From Synechococcales cyanobacterium GL140_1_metabat_312 (GTDB lineage Bacteria; Cyanobacteriota; Cyanobacteriia; Leptolyngbyales; Leptolyngbyaceae): 64,000 nucleotides of DNA. The notes under the pieces are model-generated. The model saw nothing but the letters and a program-made list of their open reading frames with translations. It ran no database searches and was not told the DNA's origin. The translations under genes were made by a program, and so were the position numbers. The stretch spans positions 1 to 64,000 of the forward strand of contig JANXWB010000044.1 in NCBI GenBank assembly GCA_025351345.1. Direction: 5' to 3'. Shown here piece after piece: positions 55,393 through 64,000 of the stretch (position 1 is its first letter; each line of letters opens with the position of its first letter).

Positions 55393-57090
55393 TCACTCCA
55401 ATTCCAACAAACTTGCCAAAAAGTCCAATTGTTCACCCTCGGATTCTAGAATTGGTTTTGTTATCCGTTTTGATTTGCGTTTCTCACCATCTCCAGGCGG
55501 CGATTTTCGGGCAGTAATATTCACATGGGCTACCAACCACGATCGTAATGCCTGGGACTGTGCCAAATCTAAACTATCCAAATCTAGTGCAGGCGGAAAT
55601 AACGATCGCACCTCCTCCTGTGCCCATCGAACCTCACTCTCAAACCGATCGCTACCAAACGGCATCAACGACTCCGGCATTCGCGTCAAAAACGGTACTA
55701 CATCGGCAGTCTGGCGGAATGCTTTACGCTGATGCTCTAATTGTTTAACTCGACGATGACGAGCTTGTTTGTAGTCCAAAATAGGCGTAATATAACCCGC
55801 ACTTTTCGGCGGCATTCCTAATTGAACAGGCGCAACTGTACGCAATTCAGGAACCCAGCGTTTAATGAATGTTCCCTTTGGATCACACCGATCGACCGCC
55901 GCCTGTTCTGGATTATAAATGCGGGTCCACGACTTATCTAAACAATGGGTTACACCAGCTTGCATGGCCCATTGATAATGATCGATCGGACAATCCCCAT
56001 CAATCAAATGCCGCATAAAATGCAATGCACCATAGCGCCAATCCATACCAATTAGATTGCTTAAAAAACTAGAATATATTGCCCTTGTGCGAAAGTTCAT
56101 CGCCAGCCAGCCGCCTGTTTCTTGAAGGCATCGTGCCGCCGCATCAATAATTGGAAACCCTGTTTCACCATTTTGCCACGCCACATACATCCCTTCATCA
56201 AACTCCCAATCGTCTTCCTCAAATACGGTATACAACGATCGTAGTTCCAACTGCGGTAAATATCGAAACCGTTGCGTAAAACCTGTTCCCCACCGTAATC
56301 GAGAAATCAATTGTTTTAAACTCAATTGCACTCGTTTATCTTTTTCACCTTTCAGTCGTGCCTGGGCTGTTTGAAAGCATTCTCGGACTGAAATTACACC
56401 AAATTTAATATGCGGACTCAATCCTGTTGTCGCTTCAGCACTTGGCAACGACAATTGCCAATAGTACCGATCGCTCTTTTCCGTAAAGAAAGTCTGAAGT
56501 AATTCCCGCGCATAATGAGTACTCGCTGTTGGAACCTTTTTACGATCGGGCACCATTCCCAAACTCAACAAAGACGGCAGATTATCCGATCGGACATCAT
56601 CCGGAACTTGAATTATTTTTGGTGTGGGAAGAATAGGCGCACACATTTCCTTAAACCAATGGAACCGATATTGTGGATAGGGAACCAATTCACTGATCCC
56701 AGCTGTCGGCTCAAACCATCGAAGGCGCTGACCTGCTTTTTCTAAAGCCGCATTCACCTTCGCATCCCGCACTCGGCCATAAATCCGCTCGTAGTCAATG
56801 TAGGCATAAATCCCTTCGGCTTGAGTTTCTTCTACTAGCTTTGGCAACACCTCCGCCGGATCGCCGCTGCGAAGAATCAACCGCCCACCACAATTTCGCA
56901 AATCTTGGTCCAGAGAATGCAATGCATCAATCATAAATGCCACCCGAGATACCGCCGTCTCGGGGTGATAGAGCAATGCCCGATCGAAAATGAAAACCGG
57001 AATCACTTCACCGCGCCCCGCCGCCCGACATAATGGCTCATGATCGCTAATTCTTAAATCTCGTCGAAACCAAACGATCGTCCGCTTCAT
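55393..57090 (-). CDS. Cryptochrome/photolyase family protein
   Basis: A 565-residue protein. The N-terminal alpha/beta photolyase domain (MKRTIVWFRRDLRISDHEPLCRAA...) is followed by the FAD-binding domain (about 200-460). FAD-site segments ETGFPIIDAAARCLQETGGWLAMNFRTRAIYSSFLSNLIGMDWRYGALHFMRHLIDGDCPIDHYQWAMQAGV and the FIKRWVPELR helix are intact. The C-terminal extension (about 490-565) is variable and basic. Photolyases repair UV dimers while cryptochromes signal; which this is cannot be decided by eye. A light-repair enzyme fits with the MAA sunscreen cluster elsewhere in the window. Confidence 0.88.
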   Translation of the reverse strand: MKRTIVWFRRDLRISDHEPLCRAAGRGEVIPVFIFDRALLYHPETAVSRVAFMIDALHSLDQDLRNCGGRLILRSGDPAEVLPKLVEETQAEGIYAYIDYERIYGRVRDAKVNAALEKAGQRLRWFEPTAGISELVPYPQYRFHWFKEMCAPILPTPKIIQVPDDVRSDNLPSLLSLGMVPDRKKVPTASTHYARELLQTFFTEKSDRYYWQLSLPSAEATTGLSPHIKFGVISVRECFQTAQARLKGEKDKRVQLSLKQLISRLRWGTGFTQRFRYLPQLELRSLYTVFEEDDWEFDEGMYVAWQNGETGFPIIDAAARCLQETGGWLAMNFRTRAIYSSFLSNLIGMDWRYGALHFMRHLIDGDCPIDHYQWAMQAGVTHCLDKSWTRIYNPEQAAVDRCDPKGTFIKRWVPELRTVAPVQLGMPPKSAGYITPILDYKQARHRRVKQLEHQRKAFRQTADVVPFLTRMPESLMPFGSDRFESEVRWAQEEVRSLFPPALDLDSLDLAQSQALRSWLVAHVNITARKSPPGDGEKRKSKRITKPILESEGEQLDFLASLLELE

Positions 57091-57136
57091 ACTAAGCCCC
57101 AGTCAATTCCCCAAAGAACGCCCAAGACAACAAGGC

Positions 57137-57535
57137 TTAGAATTCCAGAGACTCCTCTTGATAATATCCTGCCTCTTCTAGCAAATACTTGACCGCATTG
57201 AGCATATCTTTCGGTTGATAGGGCTTCGTAATATAAGCATCCGCGCCCTGCTTCATCCCCCAATACCGATCGAATTCCTCACCCTTCGTACTGCACATAA
57301 TCACTGGAACGTTGAGCGTGGTCGGATTACTTTTAACCCAACGACACAGATCGTAGCCATTCACCTGGGGCATGATCAAGTCCGTCACCACTAATATTGG
57401 CGGATTTGCAGCGATTTTGACCTTCGCATCCGCACCATCCACCGCAGTCTCCACGGTGAATCCCGATCGGCGCAACTCACCCGACAGCATTTCTCGTGCC
57501 AGCGTACTATCATCAACTACTAAAATCGTGCCCAT
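57137..57535 (-). CDS. Single-domain response regulator
   Basis: A 132-residue receiver domain with no output domain. The acidic pair Asp8-Asp9 (VVDDS), phospho-acceptor Asp52 (VVTDLIMPQ), Ser/Thr in CSTK and the conserved Lys in TKPYQP are all present. It resembles CheY-like/PilG/PilH-type regulators of cyanobacterial phototaxis operons, but no histidine kinase or Hpt gene is adjacent, so the partner is unknown. It lies 46 bases upstream of the photolyase on the same strand. Confidence 0.9.
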   Translation of the reverse strand: MGTILVVDDSTLAREMLSGELRRSGFTVETAVDGADAKVKIAANPPILVVTDLIMPQVNGYDLCRWVKSNPTTLNVPVIMCSTKGEEFDRYWGMKQGADAYITKPYQPKDMLNAVKYLLEEAGYYQEESLEF

Positions 57536-57755
57536 AGAAAATTCCCAGCCCAGCTTTCTTGATTATCTGCAAAACCCGTCTTTTACAGATAGTTCACAGA
57601 TTATTAGTTTAGAGATTATTGCAAATCGATCGGGCTATATTCCTCCTGAATAATATTAGTCTCTAAACGTAAGTTACCCGAATCATTCCCTTACATTATC
57701 TTTTTCACGGGAATGATCCAATATTCCGTCCGATCGGGTCTCCTTTGTCCAAACT

Positions 57756-58706
57756 TCACCGACTTGCGCGACTAACCCGGTCGATTTGCGCAATTTCTTC
57801 ATCATTCAACGACCAACCGATCGCACCTGCATTCTGAGCCGCTTGGTCTGCGGTTTTTGCGCCCGGAATCGGAATCACGCCAGGTTGGGAAATCAGCCAA
57901 TTGAGTGCAACTTGAGCGCAAGTCCGATCGTGTTTCCCACCAATTTCCTTGAGCGTAGTCAAAATAGGCTGAATTTTCTCTAGTCCCTCAGGCTTAAATC
58001 GTGCATCCATTTTTCGCGCTCCAGTCGCCACTGCCGGACCATTCACCGTATATTTTCCCGTCAACAACCCCTGTGCGATCGGACTGTAGGCCAAAATTGT
58101 TACCCCAAGCTCCCGAGCTGCCGCCAAAACGCCATTACTCTCAATTTTACGATCGAGCAGGGAATATTGTATCTGGTTAACCGCTAAAGGAATGCCGAGA
58201 CTGGCTAGCGTCCCATGAGCCTCGCGCATTTGGCTTTCAGAATAGTTACTCACGCCCAATGCCCCAATCCGTCCGGCCTCCACTTCGCGGGCCAAGGTTT
58301 TAAGCAGCGTCTGCTGGCCCATCAAAAAACTGAAAGGTTGATGAATTTGATACAGATCAATAAACTCGACCCCTAATCTAGAGAAACTCGCATTCACCGC
58401 ATCAGACACCTGCTTTGCACTAACCCGCCACGGCACAGGCATGTACTTTGTCGCAATATAAATCTTTTCTTTAGCCGTCTTCACCAAGCGCCCAACAATC
58501 CGTTCAGACTCGCCTAGCCCATAAATTTCAGCCGTATCAAACAGCGTAACTCCAGCCTCCACACTCGTATTAAAAGCTTCAGCAATTTGCGCTTCGCCAT
58601 ACTCTTTCCCATAGGTCCAGAAAAACGAATCTCCCCAAGCCCAAGTGCCGACTCCAATAGGTGCGATCGCAGATTTACCAAGCTGAACAGTAGTGGGAAT
58701 AGTCAT
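57756..58706 (-). CDS. Aldo/keto reductase
   Basis: A 316-residue TIM-barrel NADPH oxidoreductase. The catalytic tetrad is visible as Asp in LFDTAEIYG, Tyr in the same helix, Lys in IATKYMPVPWR and His in LYQIHQPFSF. NADP-binding segments are PIPGAKTADQAAQNAGAIGW. The start at 58706 (MTIPTTVQLG) is preferred over 58799, because the extra N-terminus is basic and non-conserved. The substrate is unknown. It is divergent from the PucC-like gene. Confidence 0.9.
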   Translation of the reverse strand: MTIPTTVQLGKSAIAPIGVGTWAWGDSFFWTYGKEYGEAQIAEAFNTSVEAGVTLFDTAEIYGLGESERIVGRLVKTAKEKIYIATKYMPVPWRVSAKQVSDAVNASFSRLGVEFIDLYQIHQPFSFLMGQQTLLKTLAREVEAGRIGALGVSNYSESQMREAHGTLASLGIPLAVNQIQYSLLDRKIESNGVLAAARELGVTILAYSPIAQGLLTGKYTVNGPAVATGARKMDARFKPEGLEKIQPILTTLKEIGGKHDRTCAQVALNWLISQPGVIPIPGAKTADQAAQNAGAIGWSLNDEEIAQIDRVSRASR

Positions 58707-58874
58707 GGGGGCGGGCCTCAAAGGGACAATGCACTTGCGTAGACGATGCCTTACAAAAGCGTACCTAAATTGTAACGATAGATGAAGCCGATTCACCACT
58801 CTATTCCACTTCCGGACGGGTTTCCCTCTATTCTAGGTAGGTAGTCTAAGCCGTAACTCAGCATAGTAGCTCGC

Positions 58875-60377
58875 ATGGATAGCATAGAACGCCCAATTTT
58901 ATCTCCAGATACCCTGACCTACCCTCTTCCTCGGGTTAGTCTTTGGACCATGATGCGGCTGGGGCTGTTTCAAATGGGCTTAGGAATGATGTCGGTCTTA
59001 CTGTTTGGGTTGCTAAATCGGGTGCTGATTAAGGAATTGGGTGTTCCAGGAACGATCGCAAGCATTGTCCTAGCGGTGACTTTGTTTGTCGCCCCCGCGC
59101 GGATTTGGTTTGGCCAATTGTCAGATACAAAACCAATCTTCGGTCTGCATCGCACTTGGTATGTCAGATTTGGGGCACTGAGTTTTGCCACGATCGCCTT
59201 TCTCGCTGTGCAGCCGCTGTGGAAAGTGGGGGCGCTTTTAAATAAAACGTCTGGCAGCAATAATCTACTGCAAGCGTCAGAATGGATTATTCTCTCAACT
59301 ATCTTGTTTGGTCTGTACGGCATTGCTATCAGCGCTAGTTCAACTCCCTTTGCGACGCTGCTGGTAGATATTACTGAAGAAGAAGACCGATCGAAAGTCG
59401 TCGCCGTAGACTGGGCCATGCTGCTAATAGGGACGATCGCTGGGGCCATTACGATTGGGGTAATGCTAAAAAAACTAGGCACAAATCCGTCGATCGAGTC
59501 CTTACAAACTAGTGTCAATCAATTGTTTTTAGTGGTGCCGTGGTTGGTCGTCTCGATGGCATTCATTTCCACTTGGGGCGTTGAGAAGAAATATTCACGG
59601 TTCTTACGATCGAATCAAGAACGAAAAGCGATCGCCCAGAGCAACACCAACGAGATCAATCCAAATATCCACGAAACTAAAGAAATAGTGGGTTTAAGTC
59701 GAGCTTGGTCTCTCATAACAGCTAGCAAACAAACCCAATATTTTTTCACCTTTCTCATCACCATGACCTTGGGTTTATTTTTGCAAGATGCCATTTTGGA
59801 ACCCTTCGGCGGAGATGTTTTTAATTTGACGGCGGGGGAAACGGCGCTGTTGAACGTACCTTATGGCGTGGGCACCGTAATCGGCATTTTGATCTCTGGG
59901 TTCTTTATTTCGCCCCTAATTGGTAAAAAAAGAACCACTCAAGTCGGGTGTCAGGCCGTAGCATTGTCTCTCGGGACCATTATTTTGGCGGGATTCACCG
60001 CAAACGCAGCAGTGCTGAAACTGTGTCTCTTACTGTTTGGATTAGCCTCTGGCACAACCACAACAGGCGCAATTACTCTAATGCTGGATTTGACCGCCGC
60101 TGAAACTGCCGGAACCTTTATCGGAACTTGGGGACTAGCGCAGGCATTGTCTCGCGGAACAGCAGCAATTTTGGGCGGAAGTATTTTAGACATTGGCACT
60201 CAGATTTTTGGCATGTCGCCTCAAGGTGAACGACCGTTGTGGGCTTATGCCATGGTACTGGCCGTTCAGGCTGGCTTTATTTTGGGCGCGATCGGACTTC
60301 TGGGTCGAGTCAATGTCCAGGAGTTCAAAACCGATGCCCGCAGCACAATTAATTCGGTGATTGCAAACGATGGCTAA
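58875..60377 (+). CDS. PucC/BCH-family MFS transporter
   Basis: A 500-residue 12-helix protein. LTYPLPRVSLWTMMRLGLFQMGLGMMSVLLFGLLNRVLIKELGVPGTIASIVL at the N-terminus, VAPARIWFGQLSDTKPIFGLHRTWYV and LQDAILEPFGGDVFNLTAGETALLN match the PucC/BCH family. These proteins act in (bacterio)chlorophyll handling or light-harvesting complex assembly in phototrophs. A hydrophilic loop (about 235-275, with EINPNIHETKEI) separates two bundles. The precise role in cyanobacteria is not settled. Confidence 0.85.
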   Translation: MDSIERPILSPDTLTYPLPRVSLWTMMRLGLFQMGLGMMSVLLFGLLNRVLIKELGVPGTIASIVLAVTLFVAPARIWFGQLSDTKPIFGLHRTWYVRFGALSFATIAFLAVQPLWKVGALLNKTSGSNNLLQASEWIILSTILFGLYGIAISASSTPFATLLVDITEEEDRSKVVAVDWAMLLIGTIAGAITIGVMLKKLGTNPSIESLQTSVNQLFLVVPWLVVSMAFISTWGVEKKYSRFLRSNQERKAIAQSNTNEINPNIHETKEIVGLSRAWSLITASKQTQYFFTFLITMTLGLFLQDAILEPFGGDVFNLTAGETALLNVPYGVGTVIGILISGFFISPLIGKKRTTQVGCQAVALSLGTIILAGFTANAAVLKLCLLLFGLASGTTTTGAITLMLDLTAAETAGTFIGTWGLAQALSRGTAAILGGSILDIGTQIFGMSPQGERPLWAYAMVLAVQAGFILGAIGLLGRVNVQEFKTDARSTINSVIANDG

Positions 60378-60531
60378 ACTACTACTAAATTACTAAGTTA
60401 GAGGGCTAAATTAGTAAATTGACTAAACTAATGGTTGGGGATGATTCAGTAAATTTTGCCGCTCCGATTCTCATGAAAATGGATAAACTGATACAGACCA
60501 GTCCTCTAAACGCAGCTACTCCGGCGAACCC

Positions 60532-61083
60532 ATGGCAAAAACAGAAATAGGCAGCTACGCCCCAGACTTTGAGATACCGGGTGCCGACGGTACTGTCCAC
60601 CACTTGGCTCGCTATCTTGAATCCCACAAGGCGGTATGCGTGGTTTTCATGTGTAACCATTGCCCTTACGTCAAGGCATACCTCGATCGGATCGCCCAAC
60701 TTCACCAAGATTATCAATCCAAAAGCGTTGCAGTCATTGGCATTAACCCAAATGACGCAGCCCAGTTCCCTGATGACAGCTTTGCCAATATGAAAATTTT
60801 GGTGTCGCAACTGGGGATTGCTTATCCTTACTTGCGGGATGAGAACCAAGATGTTGCCCACAGCTTTGATGCCCTGAAAACGCCCCATGTCTTCCTGCTC
60901 GATAAACAAGGCATTGTGGTCTACAGTGGCGCGATCGATGACAATCCCCAAAATGCCAACGCTGTCACTGTGAACTACCTTCACAACGCAATAGAAGAGC
61001 TACTATCAGGCCAGATGGTGAACTTAGCTAAAACAGATCCGATCGGATGCTCTATCAAATGGCAAATCGGAGGCCACGGCTAA
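60532..61083 (+). CDS. Thioredoxin-fold peroxiredoxin-like protein
   Basis: A 183-residue thioredoxin-like protein of the AhpC/TSA-redoxin group. The active-site CNHCPYVKAY (Cys41, Cys44) is followed by VIGINPNDAAQFPDDSFANMK and the cis-Pro region LKTPHVFLLDKQGIVVYSGAIDD. A CNHCPYV motif is typical of a cyanobacterial redoxin clade that lacks the classical peroxidatic TxxC. It is probably a cytoplasmic disulfide reductase or thiol peroxidase. It lies 48 bases before mrp. Confidence 0.88.
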   Translation: MAKTEIGSYAPDFEIPGADGTVHHLARYLESHKAVCVVFMCNHCPYVKAYLDRIAQLHQDYQSKSVAVIGINPNDAAQFPDDSFANMKILVSQLGIAYPYLRDENQDVAHSFDALKTPHVFLLDKQGIVVYSGAIDDNPQNANAVTVNYLHNAIEELLSGQMVNLAKTDPIGCSIKWQIGGHG

Positions 61084-61130
61084 GCTAAACTAGAACCGTA
61101 TTTATACTAGTCAGTCTCAGCCAAAATCTT

Positions 61131-62195
61131 ATGACGCTTACCGCCCAAGACATCCTTGACGTACTCAAACCTGTCGAAGACCCTGAACTTCATAAGAGTC
61201 TTGTCGAACTCAATATGATTCGCAACGTTAAGGTGTCCGACGGGGCGGTAAGTTTCACCTTGGTCCTAACAACGCCCTCTTGTCCCCTTAAAGCTTTTAT
61301 TGTCGAAGACTGCGAACGAGCGATTAAGATGCTTCCCGGAGTCAAAACTGTTGAAGTCGAAGTAACAGCCGACACTCCAGCTCAAAAATCAGCTCCAGGC
61401 CGAGAATTGGTCAAGGGCGTCAAAAATATTATTGCGGTATCCAGCGGAAAAGGTGGCGTTGGGAAAAGCACAGTAGCTGTCAACCTAGCCGTCGCCTTAG
61501 CTCAAGCCGGGTCAAAAGTTGGCTTAATTGATGCTGACATCTATGGACCAAATGCACCTACAATGCTCGGCCTTGCCGGAACTAAGGTCGCCGTTCGTCA
61601 AGGTGAACAGGGCGAAATCATTGAACCCGCTTTCAACCATGGAGTTAAGTTAGTATCCATGGGATTTCTGATCAATCCCGATCAACCTGTCATTTGGCGC
61701 GGTCCGATGATCGATGGCATGGTGCGAAATTTTCTTTATCAAGTGGACTGGGGCGAACTGGATTATCTGATCGTCGATATGCCACCGGGAACAGGCGACG
61801 CCCAGCTTACGATCGCTCAACGGGTTCCAGTTGCAGGCGTTGTAATCGTGACGACTCCGCAAACCGTGGCCCTTTCTGATGCGAGACGTGGCTTAAAAAT
61901 GTTTGAGCAATTGGGTACAAAAATTCTCGGTATTGTGGAAAACATGAGCTATTTCATTCCACCTGATATGCCCGATCGCAAGTATGACTTATTTGGCTCA
62001 GAAGGCGGACAAAAAGCGGCGGTCGAGCTAGGAGTTCCCTTACTGGGATGTGTCCCCCTCGAAATCTCATTGCGGGTTGGCGGTGATAGGGGAGTTCCGA
62101 TCGTGGTGTCTCATCCTGACTCGGCCAGTGCGATTGCTCTTCGTGAAATTGCCCAGAATGTTGCCGCCCAAGTCTCGATCGCAGCATTATCCTAG
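61131..62195 (+). CDS. Mrp/ApbC-type Fe-S cluster carrier ATPase
   Basis: A 354-residue protein. The N-terminal DUF59/MIP18-like domain (1-95, ILDVLKPVEDPELHKSLVELNMI...PLKAFI) is fused to a P-loop ATPase with the deviant Walker A SSGKGGVGKST (104-114). VGLIDADIYGPNAPTMLG and IVDMPPGTGDAQLTIAQ also match. The CxxC cluster-binding pair seen in many ApbC/NBP35 proteins is replaced by FIPPDMPDRKYDLFG, as in many cyanobacterial members. It presumably delivers Fe-S clusters in the cytoplasm. ATG 61131 gives MTLTAQDILD. Confidence 0.92.
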   Translation: MTLTAQDILDVLKPVEDPELHKSLVELNMIRNVKVSDGAVSFTLVLTTPSCPLKAFIVEDCERAIKMLPGVKTVEVEVTADTPAQKSAPGRELVKGVKNIIAVSSGKGGVGKSTVAVNLAVALAQAGSKVGLIDADIYGPNAPTMLGLAGTKVAVRQGEQGEIIEPAFNHGVKLVSMGFLINPDQPVIWRGPMIDGMVRNFLYQVDWGELDYLIVDMPPGTGDAQLTIAQRVPVAGVVIVTTPQTVALSDARRGLKMFEQLGTKILGIVENMSYFIPPDMPDRKYDLFGSEGGQKAAVELGVPLLGCVPLEISLRVGGDRGVPIVVSHPDSASAIALREIAQNVAAQVSIAALS

Positions 62196-62304
62196 CGCCC
62201 CCATAAGCTAAGCTCTCTCCTATTACTAAGCTTTCGCGACTAAGCTCACGCTTGCTAAATTCCCTGTAAGTTCCCTGTAAGTCAACGCTATTTAACCCCA
62301 CACT

Positions 62305-63609
62305 ATGTTCCAGAAAACCCTGATGCCTCGCATTCGTTGGAAGTCCCTTTTACAACCTTGGGAAGGACTCGATTGGTGGTTAGTATTAGGGACGGTAGGC
62401 CTCATGGTTTTGGGCTGTGTGATGATCCGAAGCATCACCCACACTACTCTGCCACTGCAATGGACCCAAAATGCCGGGATAGGAGTCATTGGAGTCTTTG
62501 CGATCGCACTTTTATCAAGATGGCGCTATGAGCAGTTGATCCAATGGCGATGGATTGTTTATGGCGTCACTAATTTTGGTTTGGTTTGTGTGATGCTTTT
62601 TGGGCGGACTGAACTCGGCGCAACCCGTTGGATTAATGTGCTGGGTTTTAATTTACAGCCCTCTGAGTTTGCCAAACTTGGGATCATTATTACCATGGCT
62701 GCTATTTTGCACGATCGGCCTGCTAATACGATTGGCTCAATGCTGCGGGCGATGTCAGTGGTTGCATTGCCCTGGACCATGATTTTTCTAGAGCCTAATC
62801 TCGGCACCTCGTTGGTATTTGGCGCGATTACCATTGGGATGCTCTATTGGGGCAATGCCAATCCGGCTTGGTTAATTTTGATGGTTTCTCCATTGCTTAG
62901 TGCAATTATGCTGCGATCGTTGCCTATGGCTTTGGGATCCCTCAATCCTGGTTTAGTCCCCTTGGGAATTGGTCTATGGTTGGTATGGGTTGCGGTGATG
63001 GGAATTGTCGCGCTGCGGAATTTGCCTTGGCCGCGCTGGGGAAGCTTTGGGGCTGTGGTAATTAATTTAATTTCCGGTGGACTAGGAGAATTTCTCTGGA
63101 CTCGGGTGCTGCAAGATTATCAAAAACAGCGCATCACTATGTTTATGAATCCCGAGCAAGATCCATTAAATGGGGGTTATCACTTGATTCAGTCGCGCAT
63201 CGCGATCGGGGCGGGGCAGCTTTTTGGTCAAGGTTTAAATAAAGGAACCCAAACTCAATTAAATTTTATTCCTGAACAGCATACAGATTTCATCTTTGCA
63301 GCGATCGGTGAGGAGCTTGGATTTGTTGGCTCGATCGCAGTATTACTTACATTTTTATTAATTTGCTATCGGCTGTTGGTCATTGCTCAAAATGCAAAGG
63401 ATGATTTCGGGTCCTTGATTGCGATCGGTGTGTTTTCGATGATCGTGTTTCAAACCTTCGTTAATATTGGTATGACGATCGGCTTGTCCCCTGTGACTGG
63501 GATTCCATTGCCGTACTTGAGCCATGGACGATCGGCATTGCTTATGAATTTCCTGGCTATTGGGCTTGTGGAGTCTGTGGCAAACCATCGTCAACGTTTA
63601 CGGTATTGA
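62305..63609 (+). CDS. rodA: RodA/FtsW-family peptidoglycan glycosyltransferase
   Basis: A 434-residue SEDS protein with about ten helices. FGRTELGATRWINVLGFNLQPSEFAKLGIII, LEPNLGTSLVFGAI, GYHLIQSRIAIGAGQLFGQGLNKGTQTQLNFIPEQHTDFIFAAIGEELGF and the final GMTIGLSPVTGIPLPYLSHGRSALL are the SEDS hallmarks. The RodA clade is favoured by the NFIPEQHTDFIFA motif and the short N-terminus. It polymerises lipid II in the elongasome together with a class B PBP, which is not encoded here. Confidence 0.92.
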   Translation: MFQKTLMPRIRWKSLLQPWEGLDWWLVLGTVGLMVLGCVMIRSITHTTLPLQWTQNAGIGVIGVFAIALLSRWRYEQLIQWRWIVYGVTNFGLVCVMLFGRTELGATRWINVLGFNLQPSEFAKLGIIITMAAILHDRPANTIGSMLRAMSVVALPWTMIFLEPNLGTSLVFGAITIGMLYWGNANPAWLILMVSPLLSAIMLRSLPMALGSLNPGLVPLGIGLWLVWVAVMGIVALRNLPWPRWGSFGAVVINLISGGLGEFLWTRVLQDYQKQRITMFMNPEQDPLNGGYHLIQSRIAIGAGQLFGQGLNKGTQTQLNFIPEQHTDFIFAAIGEELGFVGSIAVLLTFLLICYRLLVIAQNAKDDFGSLIAIGVFSMIVFQTFVNIGMTIGLSPVTGIPLPYLSHGRSALLMNFLAIGLVESVANHRQRLRY

Positions 63610-63909
63610 TGACAGTATTTAATGCTCAATGTTCAAGTGTTTTTCAGCCAGACCGATCGAAATTTTCAATCAATAACGTTCGATCGCAAATAACATTGCA
63701 TCAAAGACGATCGCATTTCATCCAGAAAACAAAATCCCACAATTGCAAGATCTACAAGCTCAGACTATTTCTAGTTGAGAAGGATTTTGGATGAAGCAGA
63801 GACGAATCGTAGGATTCATACAGAAAGTTGCGATCGGCCTTCTACATACATGTAAAACTCGCGACTCAATCACAATCGAGACTTTGTGGTAGCTAGGAAA
63901 GGGGGATTG
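63610..63909. other. 300-bp gap between rodA and the antitoxin remnant
   Basis: AT-rich, with several CGATCG sites. No frame with a ribosome site and protein-like composition was found; a plus-strand frame at 63606-63794 has an unlikely composition. Nothing else is seen. Confidence 0.4.
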
Positions 63910-64000
63910 TCATACCAACTCAGGAATAGTGGCTATTTCATAGTTTTCAATTAATGCACTGACAACTTCCATCAGAGATGCTAATGGATGGTTTTCATCT
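63910..64000 (-). CDS. C-terminal part of a HigA-like antitoxin (partial)
   Basis: The minus-strand frame runs from the window edge to a TGA at 63910-63912 and reads DENHPLASLMEVVSALIENYEIATIPELV. This resembles the region between the helical N-domain and the HTH of HigA-type antitoxins (…DHPLA-x-L-x-x-LIE-YE…). Here the protein ends before an HTH, so it is a short HigA variant, a truncated gene or a different protein. Only 29 residues are visible. Confidence 0.4.
   Translation of the reverse strand, partial: DENHPLASLMEVVSALIENYEIATIPELV

Noticed and set aside
63606-63794. 62-codon plus-strand frame after rodA
   Set aside because: Overlaps the rodA stop, has odd composition (Gln/Arg/Ser/His-rich) and no family pattern.

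Overview
This window is a stretch of cyanobacterial chromosome. The evidence is the dense scatter of HIP1-type GCGATCGC/CGATCG octamers, a mycosporine-like amino acid (MAA) sunscreen cluster, a PucC/BCH-family transporter, a CyRepA1-type replication protein, and a filament-integrity operon (fraC-fraD-fraE). The fra operon argues for a filamentous cyanobacterium. No heterocyst regulator, tRNA, rRNA, CRISPR array or complete insertion sequence was seen.

Layout. 0-12.5 kb: truncated RluD-type pseudouridine synthase (-), YdcF-like protein, a 37-aa membrane peptide, an ArsR remnant, a tandem-duplicated CobO/BtuR-like protein (-), fraC-fraD-fraE-larE (+), an orphan PilB/GspE N-terminal-like protein, map, bioF (-), a DUF1823 gene and mgtE (-). 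The mgtE gene is split by one in-frame amber codon. 12.9-18.7 kb: a lipoprotein, then the MAA operon mysA-mysB-[MITE-like palindrome]-mysC-mysD, which has the gene content for a disubstituted MAA such as shinorine or porphyra-334. 18.8-23.7 kb: FTR1 iron permease, an M48-like membrane protein whose HExxH site is lost, an ArsC/Spx-like protein and a quinone-oxidoreductase-like dehydrogenase.

23.7-28.7 kb is a plasmid-like replication module in a chromosomal setting. A 1087-codon CyRepA1-family gene and a divergent 368-aa gene of unknown function flank a 570-bp spacer holding six iteron-like repeats. 28.7-41.1 kb is mostly housekeeping: GT2 glycosyltransferase, class III aminotransferase, a HTH protein with a basic tail, DUF554, SGNH hydrolase, acs, an ABC-F ATPase, ispG and a ctp-type protease.

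Two accessory spots follow. At 41.2-44.8 kb a ParE/RelE-like toxin-antitoxin (TA) pair lies between two copies of the 3' end of a large NACHT-HEAT (STAND) gene. At 53.8-55.3 kb, between cysS and a photolyase, lie a VapBC remnant, the C-terminal half of RsmE, and a ParD/RelE-type pair flanked by 45-bp direct repeats. Both intact TA pairs therefore sit between imperfect direct repeats. Between these spots are a threonine-dehydratase-like gene, phoH, a degenerate KH-domain frame, rpsP, a CPA1 antiporter, DUF2267, a thioredoxin-like [2Fe-2S] protein and a His-rich CobW GTPase. 55.4-63.6 kb: photolyase, response regulator, aldo/keto reductase, PucC-like transporter, peroxiredoxin-like protein, Mrp/ApbC and RodA. 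The window ends in the tail of a probable HigA-like antitoxin (-).

The strongest leads are the iteron/CyRepA1 module, the repeat-flanked TA cassettes, the mgtE amber codon, the degenerate M48 and KH proteins, and the MITE-like element inside the mys operon. All family assignments come from reading motifs by eye; no database search was run.
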